Origin: Pyrus communis
Taxonomy: Eukaryota > Streptophyta > Magnoliopsida > Rosales > Rosaceae
Assembly: GCF_963583255.1 (NCBI RefSeq)
Contig: NC_084813.1
Coordinates: 12,944,001-13,008,000, forward strand
DNA: 64,000 nt
Direction of reading: 5' to 3'
The notes beneath the pieces were generated by a model. It was given only the letters and a program-made list of their open reading frames with translations. It was not told the origin of the DNA and did not search any database. This document shows positions 46,573 to 59,039 of the stretch, piece by piece. How positions within the stretch are numbered: the stretch's first letter is position 1; each line of letters starts with the position of its first letter. The position numbers were made by a program, and so were the translations under genes.

Positions 46573-48054
46573 CACAAAAAAAATAGCAAAATTTTTCATG
46601 ACCACCTTCTAAATGAGTGTAAATTTCAAGGCTTCTAAGTGGTAAAATACTTCTTTTCTCAATACTCAAGAGTTAAATTTTTGTATTTGTTAAAAATAAA
46701 AAAGAGTTAAATTTTGGTTTATGCGTATAATAACTCATAATTTGCATTCAAGATATTGAAATTCTATTTTTCTTTTTTCACATTTATTATACCCTCATGT
46801 TTGATTTTCTTCTCGTAAAGTCGTAAAATTACTTTTTGAAAAAAGTACAATAAAAATTAGAGTAACGATAACGAGATTAAATTTTAAAAATCAAATATGC
46901 AAATCAAATAATGTAGTTGTAGATGATTCGATTATTCATTAAGTGTTATTAATGTGCTTATTTTTTTTATTGGTGACACATTAATAATGCTTTAAAAATT
47001 TGGTCTCCAATATTACTCTTAAAATTTTAGTTTTTGTAGCATTATTCTGAAAGTTTATGTTCATATTTTATTTTGATTTTTTTTTATTAACACTTTACAA
47101 ATTGTTAAATACACCCAACTCAATATTTAATATTAAATGACTCTTATAAAATGACTATTTCAACCCTAAAAATTAAAAAAAAAAAAGCAATTATTTATTT
47201 CCTACACCCCAAATCATGAAGAAAAAAAATCCTAAAACTACCCATAAGTTTATTTATTATTTAATATACACCTGCACAGTGCACTCACAATGTCTTGTCA
47301 TTATTTTTTTCAATCAAATGTCAAATATTCTGCAGCATAACATGTAAAGAAATATTATGAAATATTCAAATCTTCTTTGTGATATTGTAGTAGTGTTTTT
47401 TTTTTTTCCTTTTGCTAATTTTTTTGTAAGCATGCTTTCTGTTTATTTCTTAGGCTAGGTGGGGGTGCAATTTCATTCAAGCATGACTGCAGAACCGATT
47501 TTTTAACCTACGAACAGCAGGGTATAAATGATCTCCGGTAAAAAATGATCTCCATGGCTAAATTGGTTGTAGCCATTGAACTTTTCGGATTTAACATTCA
47601 GATAAATTAGTAAATTATGAGCTCTGATAAATATAGGGAAGTACATGAGGTTTGTTAAAATAATATTTAGTTGAAAAATAAATGTGAGGTGTATTAAGTA
47701 TGTAAATATTTTTTTCAATAAAATGTGGATTGTTAATATAATAAACTTTTTTTTTTAGTACAACAATATATATTATAAAAAAAGAAGGAAGAAGTTCAGC
47801 TAACTTAGCTCCCACAATGCTAGAATTCACTATTTATGGAATTCAAATTTAAAACTTGTTATTTACAAATAAAAATAAATACTAATAGGCCGTAACACGC
47901 GGCAAATTTGGATTCACATAGAAAACTTAAAAAAAGGAAAAATTGTGCCTACTTGTCATAAAGTTCTATTATTTTATCAGACACCCGACCCGACCTGGGA
48001 GTGATAAGGTCTATTATTTTATCATACACCCGACCCGAGGGGAAAACTCAAAAC
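46573..48054 (+). promoter_or_regulatory. Upstream region of the CID gene
   Basis: 46573-46855 and 47895-48054 match the duplicate at 31205-31900; the stretch between (about 46856-47894) is absent from that copy and is therefore probably an insertion here or a loss there. No gene was seen in the intervening AT-rich part. Close to the gene, a phrase of about 40 bp (tctattattttatca.acacccgaccc) is doubled at 47965-48035. Confidence 0.5.
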
Positions 48055-49577
48055 TTTCCTACGCATTCTACAGCGGTCACCTCGTTCGCATTTCATCACA
48101 CTTTCAAAATCTCCAGCTCTTCTTCTTCTTCTTCTTTTTCTTCTTCCTCCTCCTCTCGCTTGCGATCACACCGAGACCGACCCACCACCCTCTCTCCATC
48201 CTCCCTCCTCCCTCCGCCGCTCTTTCTCTCTCTAAGCAGCCTCGTGATTCGGGCTCTGACACCAGCTTCGCTCTTTCGAAACCCTAAACGAGTCCTAATT
48301 TGAACCCAACCCTAACGCACTGGTTCGGCGCCTCCCAACGTCTTCTCCTCCAGCTTGGAAGCAGCCTCGGAGTAATTATAGGCTTGATTAAGCTTATTAA
48401 GGTAAGGATCGTATTTCCTAATTTCGCATCGCAAATAGCTTTTTCGTTGTTGTGTTTTACATTGTGTTTGGGTGCCGAGAAAACGGAGGAAAATGGAAGA
48501 AAATGAGAGAAAATGTCTTGCATTACGACTTTATTATGTTTTGTTACAGTAAATTTTGGGTTTTTGCTCGATGAAAATTCTAAGATTAGAGCTTTGTTGT
48601 ATTGCCTGCCATGTTCTTACTATCTCTACACTCAATGATATAGCTAATGAATCAAATTATTGATGCGTTGCGTTGCTTCAAATCTATTCTTTTGTCGTGC
48701 CAAAAATTTGAAAACATAGAAAGACACATACTTCTATTTGCGCTCCGGATAAGTAATTGCATTTGTTTCTGCATTGCCCCCTTCTCCCCGAAAACCCTTT
48801 CCAATCTTACTTCTTGCGTTTAATTTGCATCGTTTTTTTACTCTTTCCCCCCTCATGGAAACTTAAATATGAAATGGCTTTGTTCTGTCTATATTTTCAG
48901 TTTTCTCTTCAAGTTCATTTGCATTTGTATGCATGATTTATCAAGATATTGATTTGTTTATTTTTTTTCAAAAATTCCTGTTTAGTGTTACGAAGTGTTT
49001 GTGTTGTTGGAACATAGTTTTGCTCGGAAAGTTAGAGATTGTTGCCAGTAGTTTGCAGATAGAGTTTTGTTTATAAAAATGTGCTCAAGTTGATACTTTT
49101 CTGAGATATATTTGTACTGGTGATTTGTTCAATTTAATGCTGCATACTTGGTGTGCATTAGTTTAAAGAAAAATATATGTGTGTGCTTTAGTTTATTTGG
49201 TTGTTGATTTTATGCTGCGTCCCTGTGACTGTGTGCATGTGCATGCACATCTCTGTACTTTTGTGGTCTCTTGTGCGTTTGAGTAATAACATAGATTTTC
49301 GTTTCATTTTCCACGAAGAGCAATGCACATGGGATCATTTTTAGTTGCTGTACTTTGATAGAGTTTACCTGAATTCCGGAGCCATTGGGATCATGTTTGT
49401 CTGTAATCTGTTTTTGTTTCCATTATAAGATATCCAAATTTCCATTGTTATATTTGTGTACTAATCTTCATATAGCATCCTTGCTTCTTGCTTACTGTAT
49501 TTTGATATCCATTAGTATAATAATACGACTTAACCAGCTTTTGAGCTTTTTTAATAGGTCAGAGGCTGCTACTGAGG
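48055..49577 (+). promoter_or_regulatory. 5' UTR of the CID gene with an intron
   Basis: A CT-rich leader with a TCT run at 48119-48146 ends at a donor, attaag/gtaagg, with exon 1 ending at 48401. The intron 48402-49557 ends ttttttaatag, and exon 2 resumes at 49558, 20 nt before the ATG. Leader introns are common in plant housekeeping genes. The transcription start is not known; I place it within about 48000-48100 by composition only. Confidence 0.7.
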
Positions 49578-52500
49578 ATGAATACACAACAAGCTTTCCA
49601 TCCTAAATCTTCTGCTAACGGTTTTGGCCGTCGAAGAGGTGCAAGGGAAGGGGGTCCTAGGGTCGAGAATAAGTCAAAGTCTGGAACAGCAAACCACGGC
49701 AGATTAACAAGTACTGGTGAAATTTGTAGATATAAATTCTCCTTGATATTATGTTAACTTGCCTATTAACTTTATATGTTCTGAAACAGGCAGAAAATCT
49801 GGAAACACTGAGAGTCCTTCACGTGATCGATTAGTATACATGACCACATGTCTTATTGGGCATAATGTGGAAGTGCAGGTGGAAAATGGATCTGTATACT
49901 CTGGAATATTTCATGCAACAAACGCTGAAAGGGACTTTGGTATGCTCGTTTGATTTTGGTTTTTATATATGGTTTTTGTTTGTCTTCCTTTTTGTATTGA
50001 TTGCGGTTGTCTTATGAGACTGTCATTTACATTAGCATCTGTTTTGGATCATTTGGAGATCATGAATTTGGCACTTGTGCTCTAAATTGGTGTGTTTTTT
50101 TATATGCAATTAAGTGCATTCATCAACGTTCACTTCTGGTCACGTTGAGCAATTATCTTTAAAATGACATTATTTTTATTTTTATTTTTGTGTGTGTCAG
50201 TTTTTTGGTTTTCTTAAAGAGACGGCCTTTTACACTAGCATAAGTATTGATTTGGTGAGAGGTCATGTATTCATCATCAGTGTTATAATTAGACTTTGTA
50301 TAACGTCAATAGTGGTGCCAATTGCCATTTATTTTTCCCAGCTCCATGCAGTTTTATATGTGGTTATTTGCATTTTCCAACATTATTTTACTTGTCACTT
50401 TCAGGAATCATCTTGAAAATGGCACGAATGATAAAGGATGGTTCTGTATGTGGACAAAAGTCCATGACAGAGTCAGTTAGCAAGGCTCCTTCCAAGACTT
50501 TAATTATACCTGCCAAGGAACTTGTCCAAGTTATTGCAAAGGTTCTGCTTCATTTCTTACTACTATTTGCTGACCCAAGTAAAATTATTCTTAATAGCAT
50601 TCAGAATCTCAGATTACCATCATTTGTTCTGCTGAGTTTTCAAGGATTGGATTTTTCCTTTTCTTTTTGGTGGTTTTGGGAGAAAAGGTGGGGGGGGGGG
50701 GGGGGGGGGGTGGCAGGTATATGATGGCCAACTTTTTCTTCTTAATTTGATTTGCTTGCTCTGGCATGTAGTTGTAGTCTATGAAAGTAAACAAGCAGAA
50801 AGATATTGTGGTAGAGTAAGCAGCTATTTATATATTTTGTTATGCTGGTCTCTCTTGATCTAATTGTATAATAAATGATAACAGGATGTCTCAATAACGA
50901 GGGATGGATTGTTAAATGAGGTTCAGCATGAAAAACATCAGGACCTTATGATAGATTCCTTCATATCACAATCCCACCGTGGTGAGATGGATAGAGAGCT
51001 GGAACCGTGGGTACCTGATGAAGATGATCCACGTTGTCCTGAATTGGAAAATATATTTGATGGACAATGGAATAGGTTGTTATAGTAATTTTCTTTCCCC
51101 AAATCTCTTGGTAATTGTTCTACTGGTCAGATAGCCTCTACTTGAATATGTGCCATCTGGAACTATTATTTACACTAGGGACCTGAATTTTATTTTTTAA
51201 ACATTACTATTTTAGGTTTCGTGTCAAACTGTCTTGGTCTGCTTAACCATCTAAGACGATAATTCTATAATCCTATCTGGTTTATTCTTGTTAAGTTTTC
51301 TTGTCAAGGTGCTTTGAGTAACATTGTGGTCTTATGAGCTGTCATTTCTTTGGAGCTATTACTAGTGAATGAACCTTAAAAAGTTCTCAACTTAATTTAT
51401 AGGCAGGTGCACTTGTTGAGTGATTAAAATTTCTGTGGTTGAATCCAGTCATTGGAGATAAGAACCTAAGTGAGGTATAGCATTATTTGCAATCTAGGCC
51501 TTTCATTATACATGTTCTGAAGTGATGCATGTTCTCTGCCTGCATGATGTTGAAATTCTTTGACAGGGTGGGTCCTTAAGCGGGCATATCCCTCTGCTTT
51601 TATATGTTACCAAAATTCTTCATACGAGGTAGTTTCATGAAAAAAGTGGACGATGTAGGAGAAAGGTGGACAAAGATTCCAATCAATTCACTAGTTAGAG
51701 TTAGCTATATTGTTCTATAGATGCCTTAACGGTATCAAACTATAGCTTGAGGTGATGCAAGTTAGACATGGACTTGGGGAATGTACTGGCCTTAAGAGTA
51801 ATATGGTATTAGGGGATTTTTTTTAGCCAAATTTCAGTGGTTGCCTTGAGGCTTATTGGTTGTTTCTGAACTTTAATTGACCTGTGCTCAACTCTCAGAG
51901 AATTCCTGTTAATTGTTACAAAAATGCAAAAGATGTTTGTACGTGTATAGAAATATTATGATTGCTCAATATTTTCCTCATATTCTTTTCATTTCAGGAA
52001 CTGGGATCAGTTTGAAACAAATGAAACATTATTTGGGGTAAAAAGCACATTTGATGCGGACCTTTACACCACTAAACTTGAGAAAGGCCCTCAAACAAGA
52101 GAGTTGGAAAGGGAAGCTTTAAGAATAGCAAGGGAAATTGAGGGTGAGGATACACCTGATCTACATATGGCAGAGGTGAGACTTTGTTGTCTAATTTTCT
52201 GCTTCTAAAAATTCATTTGATGTTGAGGTCCCTTATGTTTTGCATATTGATTTGTTGTTACAGGAAAGAGGCATTCACCTTCGTGGGGATATTGATGAGG
52301 AGACAAGATTCTCCTCTGTTTATCGGGGGGAAGTAGTTGATGATAGTGGATATCATGAAGATGAGGATATTTTGTTGGATACACTTAATACTGAAACCTT
52401 TGGAGATTCTACTGGTTCTTTAAGGAAGAGTTCAATTGACTGGACCACTGGGAAAAGAAACGATGGGGCGCCATCAAGCTCTTCATTTGTTGTAGTTCTC

Positions 52501-55500
52501 TCACTTATCTTATGTATAATATAGCCAGCATAGTTAGCCCATGGGGAATTAGTTTCTGACCTATTTACGGATTGTTATGTTGAACTTGCTGTGCCATCAA
52601 ATAGGAATTTTACACATGTGCTGTAAATAAAGTGTTTTGTTACTGAAGTAGGGCATCGACTCATTTTCTCTCTCATTTGATTTTTCTTTACTTCCAATTG
52701 TGATGAGAAAGTAGGTATATTTTTATTATTACCTGCTCATAAATGGAGACCAAATGTTTTTCCCCACTAGTTCTTCTTTGGTTATTGTAAAATCTGGCTG
52801 AACAAAATCATTGTTTTGAGGCATTCTTAGTTCCATTTGTTAGCAACTGAGAATCTAGTTTGACAAGCATGAGAAAGCTCTCCCTGATTATTATCCCATC
52901 ATCATTTACTTTTAAGACATTACTTTGGTCCAAAGTTTAAGACAACTTTGGGGATTGTGAATTGATTTTCTCCTGTGCTTATATGTGAATATTTTTAACA
53001 TGCTTTGATAACAAGTTCCTTATTAAATGTTGATGATATATGTGTATTACTTTTTATGCAGGATTACACACAATGTTCTGAGTCAAATGGTGCCCCAGAT
53101 TTAGGTTGCTCTGGATCTTATGACCATGCTAGACAGCTGGCATCAGAAACACCTTTCAAGAGCTTCCCCTGTACAGCTGGTGAAAGAAGGTCGTTATTTC
53201 TTTTCCAACTCTAAATAATATATATTGCAAGTAAGACAAGTTTTAGGGTAGTGCTATCCACACACCCATTTTTACTTCTCACATACCCTCAATTTCTGCC
53301 CATCGGTTTGAATAAATTGAAGAAAATCAAGGGCCAAAAACTGACAAAGGTGTGTGTGAGGTAAAAATGGGTGTGTGAATAGCACTATCCAAGTTTTAAT
53401 GTGATTACACAACTTTTTTTACTAAACAATCTTCTATATTATTCAGTGAAAGTAGAGAGGTAGATGGTGCCGGTGAGTCTGTAGTAAAGCCGAAGGTGAG
53501 TGAGACTTCCGTATTTGTGATGTTCACAATCTTGTGTAATTATTTGTGATTCACTGACACTGGCTTCTAAAGTTATTGCTTCTGTTTTATGTTCTTGTCA
53601 ATGTAGCTAGCTGAAGACAATCAAACGTCAGAACCAGACGGTGAGTTCCAATTTTTTTTTCCTGCTTACTTTCACCCAACATTATGCGTTTCTTGGTTCC
53701 TTGGACTTAATATGGTGGTTACTATTAGATGTGCTTTAGTATTTACGATGAAGCTTGTCCTATCTTGTTCCCTCACTCCCATATGAATGAGAAGCTTGTT
53801 TTAGTGCCATTTTTAGTTTTAGTTTTATATTTGTCATTACGGTAGTTGTGAAGTTATCTTGTTGATTATGGAATGTAGATTCACAGCCATCATTGATTGG
53901 GAAGGAAGATGCCTTTGATAAAGGGGGATTATCCTCCAGTGCCACCTCTTATGCTTCTGCTCAGACTTCATCAAAAGGTCATGAGAAGACGGGTTCTAGT
54001 GACCTAGTAACTGGCAAATCACATGTTCAAACACAGACAGTAAATTCGCATGGACGACCTGGTAGTTCTGCATCTTCCAATTCGGAATTCCCAGCTGCTG
54101 TCTCTTCTTCTGGTGGACCTGGTTTATCACCGAGCTCATCTATGGGTTCGTTGTCCTCTGAGAAGTCAACATTGAATCCCCATGCGAAGGTGTGATTGAT
54201 ATACCTTTATGTTTTCTGTGATCACACATTTAACACAAACTCAGACATAAATGCAATCTTATTGATCTTATGCCCGAAGTTCCTACAATTATCATTATTA
54301 CAGATAAGCTTCCTTGCTAAGTTAGGCACTTTTATCTAGCATATAGCTCTGATGCATCCAGCTCTTCTTTTTTCTTTCTCCTCAATTTAAATTTTTTTAT
54401 CAGGAATTCAAATTCAATCCGCATGCAAAGAGTTTTGTTCCATCTCAAGCGCCTGTTAGGCCTCCATCCCCTGTGTCTGATGGCTCCTTCTATTATCCAA
54501 CTAACGCACCTGCTGTACCACATATGCCGGGCATGCCTGTTGGCATTGGAGTAAGTACTTCAACACATCATTGACCTTTTCTCACCCTGATTTTTGTAGG
54601 TTCTCTCATTGACGTTGGCCCATAAGTGGCAACTGTCAATTCAACTGTTTATTTTTCATCTTTCCAGAAAGAAATGTTTGTTGTGATGCTGGTGTAGACT
54701 GAAATCTTAGTTATCATGATTGAAGACACTGTTCACGTAAACCTTTATATGAAATGCAAATACCATCTACTATCAGCTCAAAAATTAGACTGCATTTTCT
54801 AATCTAATGAATCAAGTTATTAAAAGTTATAGTTAGATTCCAATGTTATTGTTTTTCCTTATCCAAACCTGTACTCTTTTGAAAAGAAAAACGTAAATAG
54901 ATTGATTACATTAATTTTTTGTTACATTGGAGGGAAATGAACTCTGGACCTATCTTAATCCTAACCCATTACCCCACCCTCCCTCATCACTTGGGTTAAC
55001 ATAATGATTAGTTATGACTATCGGTTAAAATTTATTTTTCTATGGTACCAGATTATATATAAGTTTCCCTTTCGTTTTTAAAATTATGTTTTAGGTTTTG
55101 AACCTAAGAAAAGGATAAGAATAAAGTCAAGGGAATTGCAGTACACGTTATTGATTTTTCGACTTAGGATTCACCTTGATGTTTTATTTTTATTTTTTAA
55201 TAAATGATTTCATCTTCTATTTTATTAACGGCCTTTATATTTGAAGGGTGGGCCCTCTTTCGGACACCAACCTGTTATGTTTAATCCACAGACAATGCAA
55301 GCGCCCCAAGCCTTTTTTCATCCAAATGGGCCTCACCCTCAGGTGTGATTCTTTTAATTCCTTTGTTGAGGTCATGTGAGAGAGCATGATGCTAATTCAT
55401 GACATTAATTACGTATCTTCATCTAATTGCAGTATGGGCAACAGATGCTTCTTGGCCATCCTAGGCAAGTCTTATACATGCCAAACTACCAACCTGTAAG

Positions 55501-55581
55501 CAATTTCATGTTGTCCTGAAATTATGTATCGTGATTGATCGAGAACTTCCTTTTTTAATTATAATTTCAGTCACTCCTATT

Positions 55582-55615
<34 letters not shown>

Positions 55616-55806
55616 GAACAAAAGAAAAGAAGTTATAATTTTAGTTATGTGCGGAAGTTAGTCCTATAACTTTTCTTTTGAGTCCACTGGAGGCATATTT
55701 GGTCGTCGAGAGTATCATTTATTCCTTTTTGCGACAGACCAGTTTTTAACCAGTTGTTTTGGATTCATCTTTACAGGAAATGCCTTACAAGGGACGAGAT
55801 TATTAA
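49578..55806 (+). CDS. CID4-like: Ataxin-2-like CTC-interacting domain protein (CID3/CID4 type; PABP-interacting)
   Basis: Complete, 625 aa, 14 coding exons with GT-AG borders and matching phase: 49578-49716, 49790-49939, 50405-50541, 50885-51075, 51998-52175, 52264-52488, 53062-53189, 53447-53495, 53607-53640, 53879-54189, 54404-54550, 55247-55342, 55433-55495, 55777-55806 (TAA). Residues about 55-125 form the ataxin-2 Sm-like domain (YMTTCLIGHNVEVQVENGSV, then NAERDFGIILKMARMIK). LsmAD follows at about 220-290 (KSTFDADLYTTKLEK, REALRIAREIEGED). A doubled PAM2 motif at about 508-530 (LNPHAKEFKFNPHAKSFVPS) binds the MLLE domain of poly(A)-binding protein. The tail is Pro/Gly/Gln-rich. By family it acts in cytoplasmic mRNA regulation and granules. 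No stop or frameshift was seen. Confidence 0.95.
50690..50710 (+). repeat. G21 homopolymer in intron of the CID gene
   Basis: Run of 21 G between exons ending 50541 and starting 50885, preceded by gagaaaaggt. Could fold as a G-quadruplex in the transcript, and its length may be unreliable in assembly. Confidence 0.9.
53246..53390. mobile_element. hAT-type MITE in an intron of the CID gene
   Basis: 145 bp with inverted ends GGGTAGTGCTATCCACACACC and GGATAGTGCTATTCACACACC, extending through cccatttttac. It is flanked by aagtttta at 53238-53245 and 53391-53398, a perfect 8-bp target duplication. It lies 57 bp after the exon ending 53189 and 49 bp before the exon starting 53447 (from the end of the 3' duplication), without touching either splice site. 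Confidence 0.9.
55581..55615 (+). repeat. CA/TA microsatellite in the last intron of the CID gene
   Basis: About 10 CA units followed by about 7 TA units, 35 bp, within the intron 55496-55776. Likely polymorphic. Confidence 0.9.
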
Positions 55807-56190
55807 CCAGTTGTTGGAAGAAGGCATTCTGGTTGCTCTGGTCCGAGGCTCTACAGAATAACTCCTTGGAGACTTCTTGGAACTATTTTTTGAAGGAGCA
55901 CAACCCTCTAGTCCAAAAAAGGTCCTCTATAGTTGAATCTTTTGTGTGTCAGGGAAAGTTTAATCGTTCCTGGATTTACCGTCATGAACCTAAGCATTGA
56001 TGGGTACAATTTGAATTTGGATTTTCTCAAACTTGATACATTACATCAATGTTGTCACTTCTTTTTAATTTATGGAAACATTTATATTTGTTGGAGCTTA
56101 ATTTCTGTGATAAGCACTCTTTGGTTCCTTCATTTGCCAACTTGTGATGTTACTGCATGCCATGTCCATAATATAATATGCATCAAATAA
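55807..56190 (+). other. Probable 3' UTR of the CID gene
   Basis: Follows TAA at 55804-55806. AT-rich, with several aataa-type signals (ataatataatatgcatcaaataatt near 56168-56192). The poly(A) site was not determined. 56200-56744 shows no gene. Confidence 0.5.
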
Positions 56191-56753
56191 TTGGCATGGA
56201 TAATTAGATTTTTTTTTTTTTTTGGTTTTTTGTAAACAATAGATTTTGTTAGATTAGTTACTGATGGGGTTTTTCACGCCATCTTGCAAGGCACCTTTCC
56301 ATCTCTGTGATAAAGGGCCACTTGCTAATTAGATTTTGTTTTGGGATTGGGACAATATTTGCAAGTGGTTGATTTGTGTTTGATTCCTTGATGTGGGTGA
56401 AAAAATGATAACTCTTTCATTTCTGGATGTTCTTTGTCTAAACATCCTGCTTCTTTTTAAACTTGTGCGTGGAAATCGGCATGCTAGGAATGTTAGTCTA
56501 GTCTGAAACTGATTCTCACACCCGTTTTAGTCTCACTTTTCTTTATTTTTGGCAAGCGGATTGAATAAATTAAACAAAAAATGACGGACATGATTAAACA
56601 TAGGTGTGGGTTTATCATTTTCTTAACCAATTTTATGACATGAAAATTGATGGAAGAGTGGGAGTACGAACCCAACCTTTAATAGATGTGGGTGTGCTTC
56701 TCTTTGCACCCTTAGTTTGAATACCCTGGTAAATTAAAGTCAAACACAAATTT

Positions 56754-57120
56754 GACTTTTTAGTTAAAATGGTCTATGAGATTTGCGTAACTTTTCATTT
56801 TGGTCATTGAGATTTGAAATCGATAGAATTAGTTCTTAAATTTGTCCACAATCAATTATTTTGGTCATTCTGTGAAAAATCTTCATAGAATAAGATAAAA
56901 TGACTAAAATACCGTCAATTTTGGTCAAATTATTTTGGCCTATTGCTTATTAAATTGAGGGTAATTTTATCATTTTGATCCTTATTTAACACAATTTTTC
57001 ACTCAAGGACCAAAATGATTAATGATGAACAATTTCAGGGATCACTTTTATGGATTTCAAATCTTAGAGACCAAAGTGAGGAGTTATACTAATCTCAGGA
57101 ACCATTTTGGGTAAAAAGCC
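56754..57120. mobile_element. Mutator-type MITE with 9-bp target duplication
   Basis: 367 bp with inverted arms of about 125 bp: left gactttttagttaaaatgg, right reverse complement ggctttttacccaaaatggt. Both continue through tttggtc..tgagatttgaaat. It is flanked by cacaaattt at 56745-56753 and 57121-57129. No coding content. Confidence 0.88.
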
Positions 57121-57129
57121 CACAAATTT

Positions 57130-58338
57130 ATGTTGTTGATTCCTAACATTTAAGTTCATTGTTTTCCACATCCAAACACAATGTAAAGATTTGTCTTTAC
57201 AAGTGGAGAGGAAAATAACATAATACCATTTGCATTGATTGAAACTAGCTTTTTTTAACAACTTGAACTGAAGGCTGCGGTGATGGATATACATTGGAAC
57301 CAAGGTGGTCCTAAGACTACTTGAAGTCTAGGAGATATACAAGTGAAGGTCTTTCAAGGACTCCTTGAATGTTTGGTATGAGTCCTTTTTGTGCCCACCA
57401 AGTATGATGTAAAGCCTACTAGACATATCTCAGTAGGTCGAGTTGAGAGCATTTGGCAAATTTTCTCAATAGCACTTAAAAGATTGTTTCGGCATATGTC
57501 GATATCTGTTGATGTATTTGAAACATAGTTCAGCTGCTAATAACACCAAGTATTCGACGAAATGCCTCAATGAATAAACTTCGACCTTTAACACTAGGAC
57601 TCTCGAATGTTCGAATACCATTGGAAAGGTGGGCAAACGGTCTCCACCAGCAAGGAAGGTGTTTCTTACTTTCTACTAGCACTCCTATTCCTACTCCAAT
57701 TTCAAATAGTTTAGTCGTAAACAGTTTCAATGGAAATTTGGATTTCGACTCCTTAACAAAACTTCATCTTAGTTCAACTTCTTGACGCTCGCTTATGAAG
57801 TAAACAACCATTATAGTATGTTTATATCATTTTAATAACTGATACCTAGATCAATGGTTCACACAATATTAAATATTAAATTATTTGTTTTGGGATGAAG
57901 ACTCGCTACAATAGCTATTCGAGCATCGCCCAAGTGTTGCACTATTGCTTGGGTCTGGCGCACCCCACTTCCTAAAATATAAAATTTTGCCAACATAGTC
58001 TTGGGCATTTAAGATTATAGAACGAAATAAAAAATGAACAAAATACTTGGAGGATACATGATCAATTTTAAAAAGTACCCTTTTGCTTCCTAATATATAT
58101 CCCTTACAGGTTATGTGAACACCTCCAACGAGTTCTGTTAGCCAATCCCCCTATTTCCAGCTTCCAACAAAGTTTATCCCACCATGTTTCTTGCTTTCTG
58201 GTGCTGTCTTTTCTTTGTGATGTTTTTCCTATTGTTCTACAACTTGCAGGGTTTAGTTTGTCTGTATTATTCTCCATGTTTGTAAGATGTGAGTCTCATG
58301 GCTGATCAATTATATTGTGTTTTTGATGATTTTATAAG
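57130..58338. other. Intergenic, no gene seen
   Basis: No domain, RNA gene or clear repeat recognised; small open frames near 57530-57785 lie on both strands and look like chance. Confidence 0.5.
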
Positions 58339-58339
58339 G

Positions 58340-58849
58340 GTTAAGTACGAATAATTACCCAATCTTTTAGGGTGATTCTAAATTAGTTTCAAATTTCAAC
58401 ATTTTAAAACATTTCAAATAATTACCTCTAACATTTTGAAAATTGGACATCTATTAGGTCAACTTAAGTGATAACTTCAACATTAAGGGAAGACGTTACT
58501 AGCATTAAATGATGATGTGGGCAAATACTAAAGTTGGTTTTCACTAATCGCCGTCTTCGGAGCTCTAATCATCCAAATCGACATTATAGTCAAGTTAAAT
58601 CGTAAATTTGCTTAGCTAAAATGGATTAATTGGTGTTAAAAAAAAATGAGGGTTGATTGGAGATTCAAGGCTCCAGATACAACTTGAGAGTTAAAATACA
58701 CTTTACTATTTGTCCAAGCTATCCATTAAAGCTAGTGAACCTAATAGGTGTCATTTTTCAAAAATTTAAGTAGTTATTTGAAACGTTTTAAAAGGTTAGA
58801 GCTAATTTAGAATTGTCTTTAAAGGGTGAATAGTTAACAAGACTTAGCC
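58340..58849. mobile_element. Non-autonomous element with long inverted repeats
   Basis: Left arm ggttaagtacgaataattac, then gggtgattctaaattag and aaaacatttcaaataattac. The right arm is the imperfect reverse complement (tagttatttgaaacgtttta, ctaatttagaattgtcttta, aagggtgaatagttaac). About 510 bp, arms about 130 bp, Mutator-like in build. No convincing target duplication was found. Confidence 0.65.
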
Positions 58850-59039
58850 AAATTTTTAATTATGAAATTGTGATTTTTTAGTGTGTGTGTGACCTTTTGA
58901 TTACATTTAACATGCATGTCCCGTCCTATAGAGGTCATAATCGTTCCTTAATAATTTTTTATTACCTAAAAAAAAGGTTTTTTGTCTACTAAAAACCTAA
59001 GAAAGTGAACAAAAATAGAATGATATATTTGGCCGATAT

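Noticed and set aside
50609..50794. Minus-strand ORF with a polyproline run
   Set aside because: It comes from the G21 run in an intron of the plus-strand CID gene.
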